The notes under the pieces: model-generated
The model's database searches: none
What the model saw: the letters and a program-made list of their open reading frames with translations, nothing else
What the model was told of the DNA's origin: nothing
Made by a program: the position numbers and the translations under genes
Source: Hyperoodon ampullatus
Taxonomy: Eukaryota > Chordata > Mammalia > Artiodactyla > Ziphiidae
Length of the DNA: 64,000 bases
Direction: 5' to 3'
NCBI GenBank assembly: GCA_949752795.1
Contig: CATKHW010000390.1
Location: 558,001 to 622,000, forward strand
Part shown: positions 50,412-62,582 of the stretch, one piece after another
How positions within the stretch are numbered: position 1 is the stretch's first letter
Layout of the letters: every line of letters begins with the position of its first letter

Positions 50412-52151
50412 CCGTATTTCCCACAGAGGAATATATCTGACTAGTAATAATATTAAAACCTATGTATTGATATGTCTCTGTAAGGGAATCAAGTGTGTCT
50501 AGACTGGCATAAACATGGCAGCGAGAATCAGCTCAAACCCACTATAAAAATGAATTTCAAAAACAAAACAAAAAAACTGGGAAATTCTTTACAATTCCTT
50601 CAGGGTCTCTGATGAAACCTGTAATGACCCTATCTACAACGACAGCTGGATGTGGCATAAGGCTGGACACTTGGGACTGACAGGATTGGTGAGATTGGGT
50701 GAGCAAATGCAGACCCTTTAAAGCAATAATGCATGGCACCCATTCCATGGGTCCCAACTCTCCAGGTTGAAGGGAATATTACTACAGCTATAACATGTAC
50801 GGGAAACATAGAGAACGGACACACTGTGAATACGAAAGGTTTCTAAAACTCAATGAATAGTCCCTCTCCTGGTGCTCCGGTTTGACTTTACACCTGCTTT
50901 ACTATCATCCTCCCAACTTGGAGAGACAGCCCCTTTAACCTCCTGGTTCGCACAGGTTGCCAATTTGGCAGAGGATGAAGGGGAAGAGGGAGGACCAATG
51001 AGAGAGTAGCTGTTAGGCATTTGAACGGGCACATATCACTGTAATTCCCCGGCAGCAAGAAGAATTAACCAAAGTCTCAGCCCCCCACCGGGAACCAGCA
51101 TAGGTCCTGAACCAAAATTTTGGACTTGCGGTCAGCTCACCAAAAACGAGTTGAAAAATGGAGCTCAGGGGCACAGCAATTCACAAACTGGACGAGTAAT
51201 AAAGGACAACTGTCGTCCAAAAATCTGTTGAGGGAAGGCAACGAGGCGGACTTGAAAGCGAGGCAGAATAGCAGGAAACAGATTTCAAGAGGTACGTTGT
51301 AATGGCCTTTAAAGCACAGGAAGAGGGGCACAACTTCGACAATGATGCACTTGGCCAAAAAGGGCGTATGCGTTTTCCCCTGAATATATTCAGGAGAAAA
51401 CACATACGCCCTTTTTGGCCAAGAAAGCAAGCGGGCAATGCAAATCTGCACTACAAAGAAGTATCATTTCCCACCGGTCAAAAGACACATCCACAAAATG
51501 TGTAAAAACCAGAAAGTCAAGACAGGTCCTAGAGAACAGGGAGCCTTGTTATGCTGATGGGCGGCATGTAAATTGCCAACTGCCTCTCTGGAGGAGTGCA
51601 TTGTGTTCCCTAAAACAAGTAAAGAACAGAGCTACAGAGCAGAAGGGCACTTCCAGTCTAGGGAATATACCTTTGGAAAACTGAAAATCAATAAGACAGA
51701 GCCACCCAAAAATTTAGGGCTGCACTGCTTACAAGGACCTCAACTTGGGTACACCTTAAATATCCTAGGAAATATAAAAATGGTTCAAAAAATTGTGGTA
51801 CTTACGTACGATGGAATATCCCTCAGCCATGAAATCAATGTCATAAGACCAGTAGCAGCAAAATGGGTGGATTCAGGTACGATGATTCTAAGTGAAATAA
51901 GTCACAGAGAAAAAGAAACTTATCATAAGATATCACTTATGAAGATCCTGTAAACATGGCTACACTTGAACTGAGTTAGGAAAGAGAACAGTGTCTCACA
52001 TTTAGAAAATACTCTTTTGCCTGCTTAACGGGGAAAGAGAGGTGGGGTGATGCATAAAACCAGAGTTTGATATAAGCACAGGTACCATTTCAAAAACCAA
52101 CTATGGAATAGAAAAGACCTACACCTTCCTCAGTGAAAGGGACTCAAAACC
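50412..52151 (+). repeat. Satellite unit 30 (type B, mosaic)
   Basis: Complete 1,740-bp unit. A tract at about 50,850-51,214 matches unit 28 with a 3,479-bp shift; from about 51,520 it matches unit 33. Palindrome 51350-51423 has one change at TTTTCC and one CpG loss on the right. ORF2-tail frame 51672-51953 is intact. Confidence 0.95.
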
Positions 52152-53889
52152 CCATATTTCCCGCCGAGGAATATATCTGACTAGTAAGAATCTTAAAACC
52201 TATGTATTGATATGTCTCTGTAAGGGAATCAAGTGTGTCTAGACTGGCATAAACATGGCAGCGAGAATCAGCTCAAACCCACTATAAAAAGGAATTTCAA
52301 AAACAAAACAAAAAAACTGGGAAATTCTTTACAATTCCTTAAGGGTCTCTGATGAGACCTGGAATGACCCAATCTACAACGACAGCTGGATGTGGCATAA
52401 GGCTGGACACTTGGGACTGAGACGATTGGTGAGATTGGGTGAGCAAATGCAGACACTTTAAAGCAATAATGCATGGCACCCATTCCATGGGTCCCAACTC
52501 TCCAGGTTGAAGGGAATATTACTACATTTATAACATGTACGGGAAACCTAGAGAACGGACACACTGTGAATACGAAAGGTTTCTAAAACTCAACGAATAG
52601 TCCCTCTCCTGGTGCTCCAGTTTGACTTTCCATCTGCTTTACTATCAACCTCCCAACTTGGAGAGAAAGCCCCTTTAACTCCTGGTTCGCTCAGGTTGCC
52701 AATTTAGCAGAGGATGAAAGGGAAGAGGGAGAACCAATGAGAGAGTAGCTGTTAGGCATTTGGACGGGCACATATCACTCTAATTTCCCGGCAGGAAGAA
52801 GAATTAACCAAAGTCTCAGCCACCCACCGGGAACCAGCATAGGTCCTGAACCAAAATTTTGGACTTGCGGTCAGCTCACAAAAAACGAGTTGAATAATGG
52901 AGCTCAGGGGCACAGCAATTCACAAACTGGAGGAGTAATAAAGGAGAACTATCGTCCAAAAATCTGTTGAGGGAAGGCAACGAGGCGGACTTGAAAGCGA
53001 GGCAGAATAGCAGGGAACAGATTTCAAGAGGTACGCTGGAATCGCCTTTAAAGCACAGGAAGAGGGCCACAACTTCGACAATGATGCACTTGGCCAAAAA
53101 GGTCATATGCGTTCTCTCCTGAATATATTCAGAAGAAAACGCATACGCCCTTTTTGGCCAAGCAAGCAAGCGGGCAATGCAAATCTGCACTACAAAGAAG
53201 TATCACTTCCCACCGGTCAAAACGAACATCCACAAAACATGTAAAAACCAGAAAGGCAAGACAGGCCCTGGAGAACAGGGAGCATTGATATGCTGATGGG
53301 CGGGATGTAAATTGCCAACTGCCTCTCTGGAGGAGTACATTGTGTTCCCTAAAACAAGTAAACCACAGAGCTACGGAGCCAAGGACACTTCCAGTCTAGG
53401 AAATATACCTTGGGAAAACTGAAAATCAATAAGACAGAGCCACCCCAAAATTTAGGGCTGCACTGCTTACAAGGACCTCAACTTGGGTACACCTTAAATA
53501 TCCCAGGAAATATAAAAATGGTTGAAAAAATTGTGGTACTTACGTACGATGGAATATCCCTCAGCCATGAAATCAATGTCATAAGACCAGTAGCAGCAAA
53601 ATGGGTGGATTCAGGTACGATGATTCTAAGTGAAATAAGTCACACAGAAAAAGAAACTTATCATAAGATATCACTTATGAAGATCCTGTAAACATGGCTA
53701 CACTTGAACTGAGTTAGGAAAGAGAACAGTGTCTCACATGTAGAAAACGCTCTTATGCCTACTTAAGGGGGAAGGAGAGGTGGGTTGATGCATAAAACCA
53801 GAGTTTGATATAAGCACAGGTACCGTTCCAAAAACCAACTATGGAATAGACAAGACCTACACCTTCCTCAGTGAAAGGGACTCAAAACC
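52152..53889 (+). repeat. Satellite unit 31 (type C)
   Basis: Complete 1,738-bp unit. Type-C markers, shared with unit 34, are CCGCCGAGG near 52161, AAAACGAACATCC near 53219 and AGGAAATATACC near 53398. Palindrome 53089-53162 has GGTCATATGCGTTCTC on the left and CAGAAG on the right. ORF2-tail frame 53410-53691 is intact. Confidence 0.95.
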
Positions 53890-55628
53890 CCATATTTCCC
53901 GCAGAGGAATATATCTGACTAGTAAGAATCTTAAAACCTATGTATTGATATGTCTCCGTAAGGGAATCAAGTTTGTCTAGACTGGCATAAACGTGGCAGC
54001 GAGAATCAGCTCAAACCCACTATAAAAAGGAATTTCAAAAACAAAACCAAAAAACTGGCAAATTCTTTACAATTCCTTCAGGGTCTCTGATGAAACCTGG
54101 AATGACCCTATCTACAACGACAGCTGGATGTGGCATAAGGCTGGACACTTGGGACTGAGAGGATTGGAGAGATTGGGTGAGGAAATGCAGAGCCTTTAAA
54201 GCAATAATGCATGGCACACATTCCATGGGTCCCAACTCTCCAGGTTGAAGGGAATATTACTACAGATATAACATGTACGGGAAACCTAGAGAACGGACAC
54301 TCTGTGAATACGAAAGGTTTCTAAAACTCAATGAATAGTCCCTCTCCTGGTGCTCCGGTTTGACTTTCCATCAGCTTTACTATCAACCTCCCAACTTGGA
54401 GAGACAGCCCCTTTAACCTCCTGGTTCGCACAGGTTGCCAATTTGGCAGAGGATGAAAGGGAATAGGGAGAACCAATGAGAGAGTAGCTGTTAGGCATTT
54501 GGACGGGCACATATCACTGTAATTTCCCGGCAGGAAGAAGAATTAACCAAAGTCTCAGCCACCCACAGGGAACCAGTATAAGTCCTGAACCAAAATTTTG
54601 GACTTGCGGTCAGCTCACCAAAAACGAGTTGAAAAATGGTGCTCAGGGGCATAGCAATTCACAAACTGGCTGAGTAATAAAGGACAACTATCATCCAAAA
54701 ATCTGTTGAGGGAAGGCAACGAGGCGGACTTCAAAGCGAGCCAGAATAGCAGGAAACAGATTTCAAGAGGTACGTTGGAATCGCCTTTAAAGCACAGGAA
54801 GAGGGGCACAACTTCGACAATGATGCACTTGGCCAAAAAGGGCGTATGCGTTTTCTCCTGAATATATTCAGGAGAAAACGCATACGCCCTTTTTGGCCAA
54901 GCAAGCAAGCAGGTAACGCAAATCTGCAATACAAAGAAGTATCACTTCCCACCGGTCAAAAGGGACATCCACAAAATGCGTAAAAACCAGAAAGGCAAGA
55001 CAGGCCCTGGAGAACAGGGAGCCTTGTTATGCTGATGGGCGGGATGTAAATTGCCAACTGCCTCTCTGGAGGAGTACATTGTGTTCCCTAAAACAAGTAA
55101 AGAACAGAGCTGCAGAGCCAAGGGCACTTCCAGTCTAGTGAATATACCTTGGGAAAACTGAAAATCAATGAGACAGAGCCACCACAATATATAGGGCTGC
55201 ACTGCTTACAAGGACCTCAACTTGGGTACACCTTAAATATCCCAGGAAATATAAAAATGGATCAAAAAATTGTGGTACTTACGTACGATGGAATATCCCT
55301 CAGCCATGAAATCAATGTCATAAGACCAGTAGCAGCAAAATGGGTGGATTCAGGTACGATGATTCTAAGTGAAATAAGTCACAGAGAAAAAGAAACTTAT
55401 CATAAGATATCACTTATGAAGATCCTGTAAACATGGCTACACTTGAACTGACTTAAGAAAGAGAACAGTGTCTCACATGTAGAAAACACTCTTATGCCTG
55501 CTTAAGGGGGAAGGTGAGGTGGGGTGATGCATAAAACCAGAGTTTGATATAAGCATAGGTACCGTTCCAAAAACCAACTATGGAATAGACAAGACCTACA
55601 CCTTCCTCAGTGAAAGGGACTCAAAACC
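53890..55628 (+). repeat. Satellite unit 32 (type A)
   Basis: Complete 1,739-bp unit. It shares AAAACTGGCAAATT near 54052 and CACAATATATAGGG near 55184 with unit 35. Palindrome 54828-54901 is perfect; ORF2-tail frame 55149-55430 is intact. Confidence 0.95.
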
Positions 55629-57368
55629 CCATATTTCCTGCAGAGGAATATATCTGACTAGTAAGAATCTTAAAACCTATGTATTGATATGTCTCCGTAA
55701 GGGAATCAAGTGTGTCTAGACTGGCATAAACATGGCAGCGAGAATCAGCTCAAACCCACGATAAAAAGGAATTTCAAAAAAAAAACAAAAAAACTGGGAA
55801 ATTATTTACAATTCCTTCAGGGTCTCTGATGAAACCTGGAATGACTCTATCTACAACGACAGCTGGATGTGGCATAAGGCTGGACACTTGGGACTGAGAG
55901 GATTGGTGAGATTGGGTGAGCAAATGCAGACCCTTTAAAGCAATAATGCATGGCACCCATTCCATGGGTCCGAACTCTCCAGGTTGAAGGGAATATTACT
56001 ACAGTTATAACATATACGGGAAACCTAAAGAATGGACACACTGTGAATACGAAAGGTTTCTAAAACTCAACAAATAGTCCCTCTCCTGGTGCTCCGGTTT
56101 GACTTTCCATCTGCTTTACTATCAACCTCCCAACTTGGAGAGACAGCCCCTTTAACCTCCTGGTTCGCACATGTTTCCAATTTGGCAGAGGATGAAAGGG
56201 AAGAGGGAGAACCAATGAGAGAGTAGCTGTTAGGCGTTTGGACGGGCACATATCACTGTAATTTCGCGGCAGGAAGAATAATTAACCAAAGTCTCAGCCA
56301 CCCATCGGGAACCAGTATAGGTCCTGAACCAAAATTTTGGACTTGGGGTCAGCTCACCAAAAACGAGTTGAAAACTGGAGCTCAGGCGCACAGCAATTCA
56401 CAAACTGGCCGAGTAATAAACGACAACTATCGTCCAAAAATCTGTTGAGGAAAGGCAACGAGGCGGACTTGAAAGCGAGGCAGAATAGCAGGAAAGAGAT
56501 TTCAAGAGGTACATTGGAGTCGCCTTTAAAGCACAGGAAGAGGGGCACAACTTCGACAATGATTCACTTGGCCAAAATGGGCGTATGCGTTTTCTCCTGA
56601 ATATATTCAGGAGAAAACGCATACACCCTTTTTGGCCAAGCAAGCAAGCGGGCAATGCAAATCGGCACTACAAAGAAGTATCACTTCCCACCGGTCAAAA
56701 GGGACATCCACAAAATGTGTAAAAACCAGAAAGGCAAGACAGGTCCTAGAGAACAGGGAGCCTTGTTATGCTGATGGGCGGCATGTAAATTGCCAACTGC
56801 CTCTCTGGAGGAGTGCATTGTGTTCCCTAAAACAAGTAAAGAACAGAGCTACAGAGCAGAAGGGCACTTCCAGTCTAGGGAATATACCTTTGGAAAAATG
56901 AAAATCAATAAGACAGAGCCACCCCAAAATTTAGGGCTGCACTGCTTACAAGGACCTCAACTTGGGTACACCTTAAATATCCTAGGAAATATAAAAATGG
57001 TTCAAAAAACTGTGGTACTTACGTACGATGGAATATCCCACAGCCATGAAATCAATTTCATAAGACCAGTAGCAGCAAAATGGGTGGATTCAGGTATGAT
57101 GATTCTAAGTGAAATAAGTCACAGAGAAAAAGAAACTTATCATAAGATATCACTTTTGAAGATCCTGTAAACATGGCTACACTTGAACTGAGTTAGGAAA
57201 GAGAACAGTGTCTCACATTTAGAAAATACTCTTTTGCCTGCTTAAGGGGGAAGGAGAGGTGGGGTGATGCATAAAACCAGAGTTTGATATAAGCACAGGT
57301 ACCATTCCAAAAACCAACTATGGAATAGAAAAGACCTACACCTTCCTCAGTGAAAGGGACTCAAAACC
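55629..57368 (+). repeat. Satellite unit 33 (type B)
   Basis: Complete 1,740-bp unit. From about 56,500 it carries AAAGAGATTTC and GAGCAGAAGGGCAC like unit 29. Palindrome 56567-56640 has AAAATGG on the left and one CpG loss on the right. ORF2-tail frame 56889-57170 is intact. Confidence 0.95.
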
Positions 57369-59106
57369 CCATATTTCCCGCCGAGGAATATATCTGACTA
57401 GTAAGAATCTTAAAACGTATGTATTGATATGTCACCGTAAGGGAATCAAGTGTGTCTAGACTGGCATAAACATGGCAGCGAGAATCAGCTCAAACCCACT
57501 ATAAAAAGGAATTTCAAAAACAAAACAAAAAAACTGGGAAATTCTTTACAATTCCTTCAGGGTCTCTGATGAAACCTGGAATGACCCAATCTACAACGAC
57601 AGCTGGATGTGGCATAAGGCTGGACACTTGGGACTGAGACGATTGGTGAGATTGGGTGAGCAAATGCAGACCCTTTAAAGCAATAATGCATGGCACCCAT
57701 TCCATGGGTCCCAACTCTCCAGGCTGAAGGGAATATTACTACAGCAATAACATGTACGGGAAACCTAGAGAACGGACACACTGTGAATACGAAAGGTTTC
57801 TAAAACTCAACGAATAGTCCCTCTCCTGGTGCTCCGGTTTGACTTTCCATCTGCTTTACTATCAACCTCCCAACTTGGAGAGACAGCCCCTTTAACTCCT
57901 GGTTCGCACAGGTTGCCAATTTAGCAGAGGATGAAAGGGAAGAGGGAGAACCAATGAGAGAGTAGCTGTTAGGCATTTGGACGGGCACATATCACTCTAA
58001 TTTCCTGGCAGGAAGAAGAATTAACCAAAGTCTCAGCCACCCACCGGGAACCAGTATAGGTCCTGAACCAAAATTTTGGACTTGCGGTCAGCTCACAAAA
58101 AACGAGTTGAATAATGGAGCTCAGGGGCACAGCAATTCACAAACTGGCCGAGTAATAAAGGAGAAGTATCGTCCAAAAATCTGTTGAGGGAAGGCAACGA
58201 GGCGGACTTGAAAGCGAGGCAGAATAGCAGGGAACAGATTTCAAGAGGTACGCTGGAATCACCTTTAAAGCACAGGAAGAGGGGCACAACTTCGACAATG
58301 ATGCACTTGGCCAAAAAGGTCATATGCGTTCTCTCCTGAATATATTCAGGAGAAAACGCATACGCCCTTTTTGGCCAAGCAAGCAAGCGGGCAATGCAAA
58401 TCTGCACTACAAAGAAGTATCACGTCCCACCGGTCAAAACGAACATCCACAAAACGTGTAAAAACCAGAAAGGCAAGACAGGCCCTGGAGAACAGGGAGC
58501 CTTGATATGCTGATGGGCGGGATGTAAATTGCCAACTGCCTCTCTGGAGGAGTACATTGTGTTCCCTAAAACAAGTAAAGAACATAGCTACAGAGCCAAG
58601 GGCACTTCCAGTCTAGGAAATATACCTTGGGAAAACTGAAATTCAATAAGACAGAGCCACCCCAAAATTTAGGGCTGCACTGCTTACAAGGACCTCAACT
58701 TGGGTACACCTTAAATATCCCAGGAAATATAAAAATGGTTCAAAAAATTGTGGTACTTACGTACGATGGAATATCCCTCAGCCATGAAATCAATGTCATA
58801 AGACCAGTAGCAGCAAAATGGGTGGATTCAGGTATGATGATTCTAAGTGAAATAAGTCACAGAGAAAAAGAAACTTATCATAAGATATCACTTATGAAGA
58901 TCCTGTAAACATGGCTACACTTGAACTGAGTTAGGAAAGAGAACAGTGTCTCACATTTAGAAAACGCTCTTATGCCTACTTAAGGGGGAAGGAGAGGTGG
59001 GGTGATGCATAAAACCAGAGTTTGATATAAGCACAGGTACCGTTCCAAAAACCAACTATGGAATAGACAAGACCTACACCTTCCTCAGTGAAAGGGACTC
59101 AAAACC
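57369..59106 (+). repeat. Satellite unit 34 (type C)
   Basis: Complete 1,738-bp unit, matching unit 31 at a 5,217-bp shift. Palindrome 58306-58379 has the same left-arm changes as unit 31 but a normal right arm. ORF2-tail frame 58627-58908 is intact. Confidence 0.95.
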
Positions 59107-60844
59107 CCATATTTCCCGCAGAGGAATATATCTGACTAGTAAGAATCTTAAAACCTATGTATTGATATGTCTCCATAAGGGAATCAAGTGTGTCTAGACT
59201 GGCATAAACATGGCAGCGAGAATCAGCTCAAACCCACTATAAAAAGGAATTTCAAAAACAAAACCAAAAAACTGGCAAATTCTTTACAATTCCTTCAGGG
59301 TCCCTGATGAAACCTGGAATGACCCTATCTACAACGACAGCTGGATGTGGCATAAGGAGGGACACTTGGGACTGAGAGGATTGGAGAGATTGGGTGAGCA
59401 AATGCAGAGCCTTTAAAGCAATAATGCATGGCACACATTCCATGGGTCCCAACTCTCCAGGTTGAAGGGAATATTACTACAGATATAACATGTACGGGAA
59501 ACCTAGAGAACGGACACTCTGTGAATACGAAAGGTTTCTAAAACTCAATGAATAGTCCCTCTCCTGGTGCTCCGGTTTGACTTTCCATCAGCTTTACTAT
59601 CAACCTCCCAAATTGGAGAGACAGACCCTTTAACCTCCTGGTTCGCACAGGTTGCCAATTTGGCAGTGGATGAAAGGGAATAGGGAGAACCAATGAGAGA
59701 GTACCTGTTAGGCATTTGGATGGGCACATAACACTGTAATTTCCCAGCAGGAAGAAGAATTAACCAAAGTCTCAGCCACCCACAGGGAACCAGTATAAGT
59801 CCTGAACCAAAATTTTGGACTTGCGGTCAGCTCACCAAAAACGAGTTGAAAAATGGTGCTCAGGGGCATAGCAATTCACAAACTGGCTGAGTAATAAAGG
59901 ACAACTATCATCCAAAAATCTGTTGAGGGAAGGCAACGAGGCGGACTTGAAAGTGAGCCAGAATAGCAGGAAACAGATTTCAAGAGGTACGTTGGAATCG
60001 CCTTTAAAGCACAGGAAGAGGGGCACAACTTCGACAATGATGCACTTGGCCAAAAAGGGCGTATGCGTTTTCTCCTGAATATTTTCAGGAGAAAACGCAT
60101 ACGCCCTTTTTGGCCAAGCAAGCAAGCAGGCAATGCAAATCTGCAATACAAAGAAGTATCACTTCCCACCGGTCAAAAGGGACATCCACAAAATGTGTAA
60201 AAACCAGAAAGGCAAGACAGGCCCTGGAGAACAGGGAGCCTTGTTATGCTGATGGGTGGGATGTAAATTGCCAACTGCCTCTCTGGAGGAGTACATTGTG
60301 TTCCCTAAAACAAGTAAAGAACAGAGCTGCAGAGCCAAGGGCACTTCCAGTCTACGAATATACCTTGGGAAAACTGAAAATCAATGAGACAGAGCCACCA
60401 CAATATATAGGGCTGCACTGCTTACAAGGACCTCAACTTGGGTACACCTTAAATATCCCAGGAAATATAAAAATGGATCAAAAAATTGTGGTACTTAGGT
60501 ACGGTGGAATATCCCTCAGCCATGAAATCAATGTCATAAGACCAGTAGCAGCAAAATGGGTGGATTCAGGTACGATGATTCTAAGTGAAATAAGTCACAG
60601 AGAAAAAGAAACTTATCATAAGATATCACTTATGAAGATCCTGTACACATGGCTACACTTGAACTGAGTTAGGAAAGAGAACAGTGTCTCACATTTAGAA
60701 AACACTCTTATGCCTGCTTAAGGGGGAAGGAGAGGTGGGGTGATGCATAAAACCAGAGTTTGATATAAGCACAGGTACCGTTCCAAAAACCAACTATGGA
60801 ATAGACAAGACCTACACCTTCCTCAGTGAAAGGGACTCAAAACC
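59107..60844 (+). repeat. Satellite unit 35 (type A)
   Basis: Complete 1,738-bp unit, matching unit 32. Palindrome 60045-60118 has one centre change (ATATTTTC). One base is lost near 60354 (TCTACGAATA), which joins frames into an accidental 185-codon frame (60110-60667). The aligned stop is TAC. Confidence 0.95.
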
Positions 60845-62582
60845 CCATATTTCCTGCAGAGGAATATATCTGACTAGTAAGAATCTTAAAACCTATGTAT
60901 TGATATGTCTCCGTAAGGGAATCAAGTGTGTCTAGACTGGCATAAACATGGCAGCGAGAATCAGCTCAAACACACTATAAAAATGAATTTCAAAAACAAA
61001 ACAAAAAAACTGGGAAATTCTTTACAATTCCTTCAGGGTCTCTGATGAAACCTGGAATGACCCTATCTACAACGACAGCTGGATGTGGCATAAGGCTGGA
61101 CACTTGGGACTGAGAGGATTGGTGAGATTGGGTGAGCAAATGCAGACCCTTTAAAGCAATAATGCATGGCACCCATTCCATGGGTCCCAACTCTCCAGGT
61201 TGAAGGGAATATTACTACAGTTATAACATGTACAGGAAACCTAGAGAACGACACACTGTGAATATGAAAGGTTTCTAAAACTCAATAAATAGTCCCTCTC
61301 CTGGTGCTCCGGTTTGACTTTCCATCTGCTTTACTATCAAACTCCCAACTTGGAGAGACAGCCCCTTTAACCTCCTGGTTCGCACAGGTTTCCAATTTGG
61401 CAGAGGATGAAAGGGAAGAGGGAGAACCAATGAGAGAGTAGCTGTTAGGCATTTGGACGGGCACATATCACTGTAATTTCCCGGCAGGAAGAAGAATTAA
61501 CCAAAGTCTCAGCCACCCACCGGGAACCAGTATAGGTCCTGAACCAAAATTTTGGACTTGCGGTCAGCTCACCAAAAACGAGTTGAATAATGGAGCTCAG
61601 GGGCACAGCAATTCACAAACTGGCCGAGTAAGAAAGGAGAACTATCGTCCAAAAATCTGTTGAGGGAAGGCAACGAGGCGGACATTAAAGCGAGGCAGAA
61701 TAGCAGGAAACAGATTTCAAGAGGAACGTTGGAATCGCCTTTAAAGCACAGGAAGAGGGGCACAACTTCCACAATGATGCACTTGGCCAAAAAGGGAGTA
61801 TGCGTTTTCTCCTGAATATATTCAGGAGAAAACGCATACGCCCTTATTGGCCAAGCAAGCAAGCGGGCAATGCAAATCTGCACTACAAAGAAGTATCACT
61901 TCCCACCGCTCAAAAGGGACATCCACAAAATGTGTAAAATCCAGAAAGGCAAGACAGGCCCTGGAGAACAGGGAGCCTTGTTATGCTGATGGGCGGGATG
62001 TAAATTGCCAACTGCCTCTCTGGAGGAGTGCATTGTGTTCCCTAAGACAAGTAAACAACAGAGCTACAGAGCCAAGGGCACTTCCAGTCTAGGGAATATA
62101 CCTTGGGAAAACTGAAAATCAATAAGACAGAGCCACCCCAAAATTTAGGGCTGCACTGCTTACAGGGACCTCAACTTGGGTACACCTTAAATATCCCAGG
62201 AAATATAAAAATGGTTCAAAAAATTGTGGTACTTACGTACGAAAGCATATCCCTCAGCCCTAATATCAATGACATAAGACCAGTAGCAGCAAAATGGGTG
62301 GATTCAGGTACGATGATTCTAAGTGAAATAAGTCACAGAGAAAAAGAAACTTATCATAAGATATCACTTATGAATATCCTGTAAACATGGCTACACTTGT
62401 ACTGACTTAGGAAAGAGAACAGTGTCTCACATTTAGAAAACACTCTTATGCCTGCTTAAGGGGGAAGGAGAGGTGGGGTGATGCATAAAACCAGAGTTTG
62501 ATATAAGCACAGGTACCGTTCCAAAAACCAACTATGGAATAGACAAGACCTACACCTTCCTCAGTGAAAGGGACTCAAAACC
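60845..62582 (+). repeat. Satellite unit 36
   Basis: Complete 1,738-bp unit. Palindrome 61782-61855 has GGGAGTATG on the left and CTTATTGG on the right. A cluster of about seven changes lies at 62,243-62,273. ORF2-tail frame 62103-62384 is still open. Confidence 0.95.

Larger units (their letters stand above)
51520..56200 (+). repeat. Three-unit higher-order repeat, copy 1 (B-C-A)
   Basis: Edges approximate. Units 30 (right part), 31, 32 and the start of 33 carry marker sets that recur 5,216-5,217 bp downstream: GAGCAGAAGGGCAC, CCGCCGAGG, GACCCAATCTAC, AAAACGAACATCC, AAACTGGCAAATT, CACAATATATAGGG and TTTCCTGCAGAGG. Type A and B copies also occur just upstream (units 28, 29), so the series reads A, B, B, C, A, B, C, A. 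Confidence 0.85.
56737..61400 (+). repeat. Three-unit higher-order repeat, copy 2 (B-C-A)
   Basis: Edges approximate. Second copy of the trimer (units 33-35 and the start of 36). It differs from copy 1 at scattered sites, for example AGGGTCCCTGATG near 59297, CAAATTGGAG near 59609 and the one-base loss near 60354. Confidence 0.85.

Noticed and set aside
60110..60667. 185-codon + strand frame in unit 35
   Set aside because: A one-base loss near 60354 fuses two short frames and the usual stop is changed to TAC. It is a chance fusion seen in one copy only.
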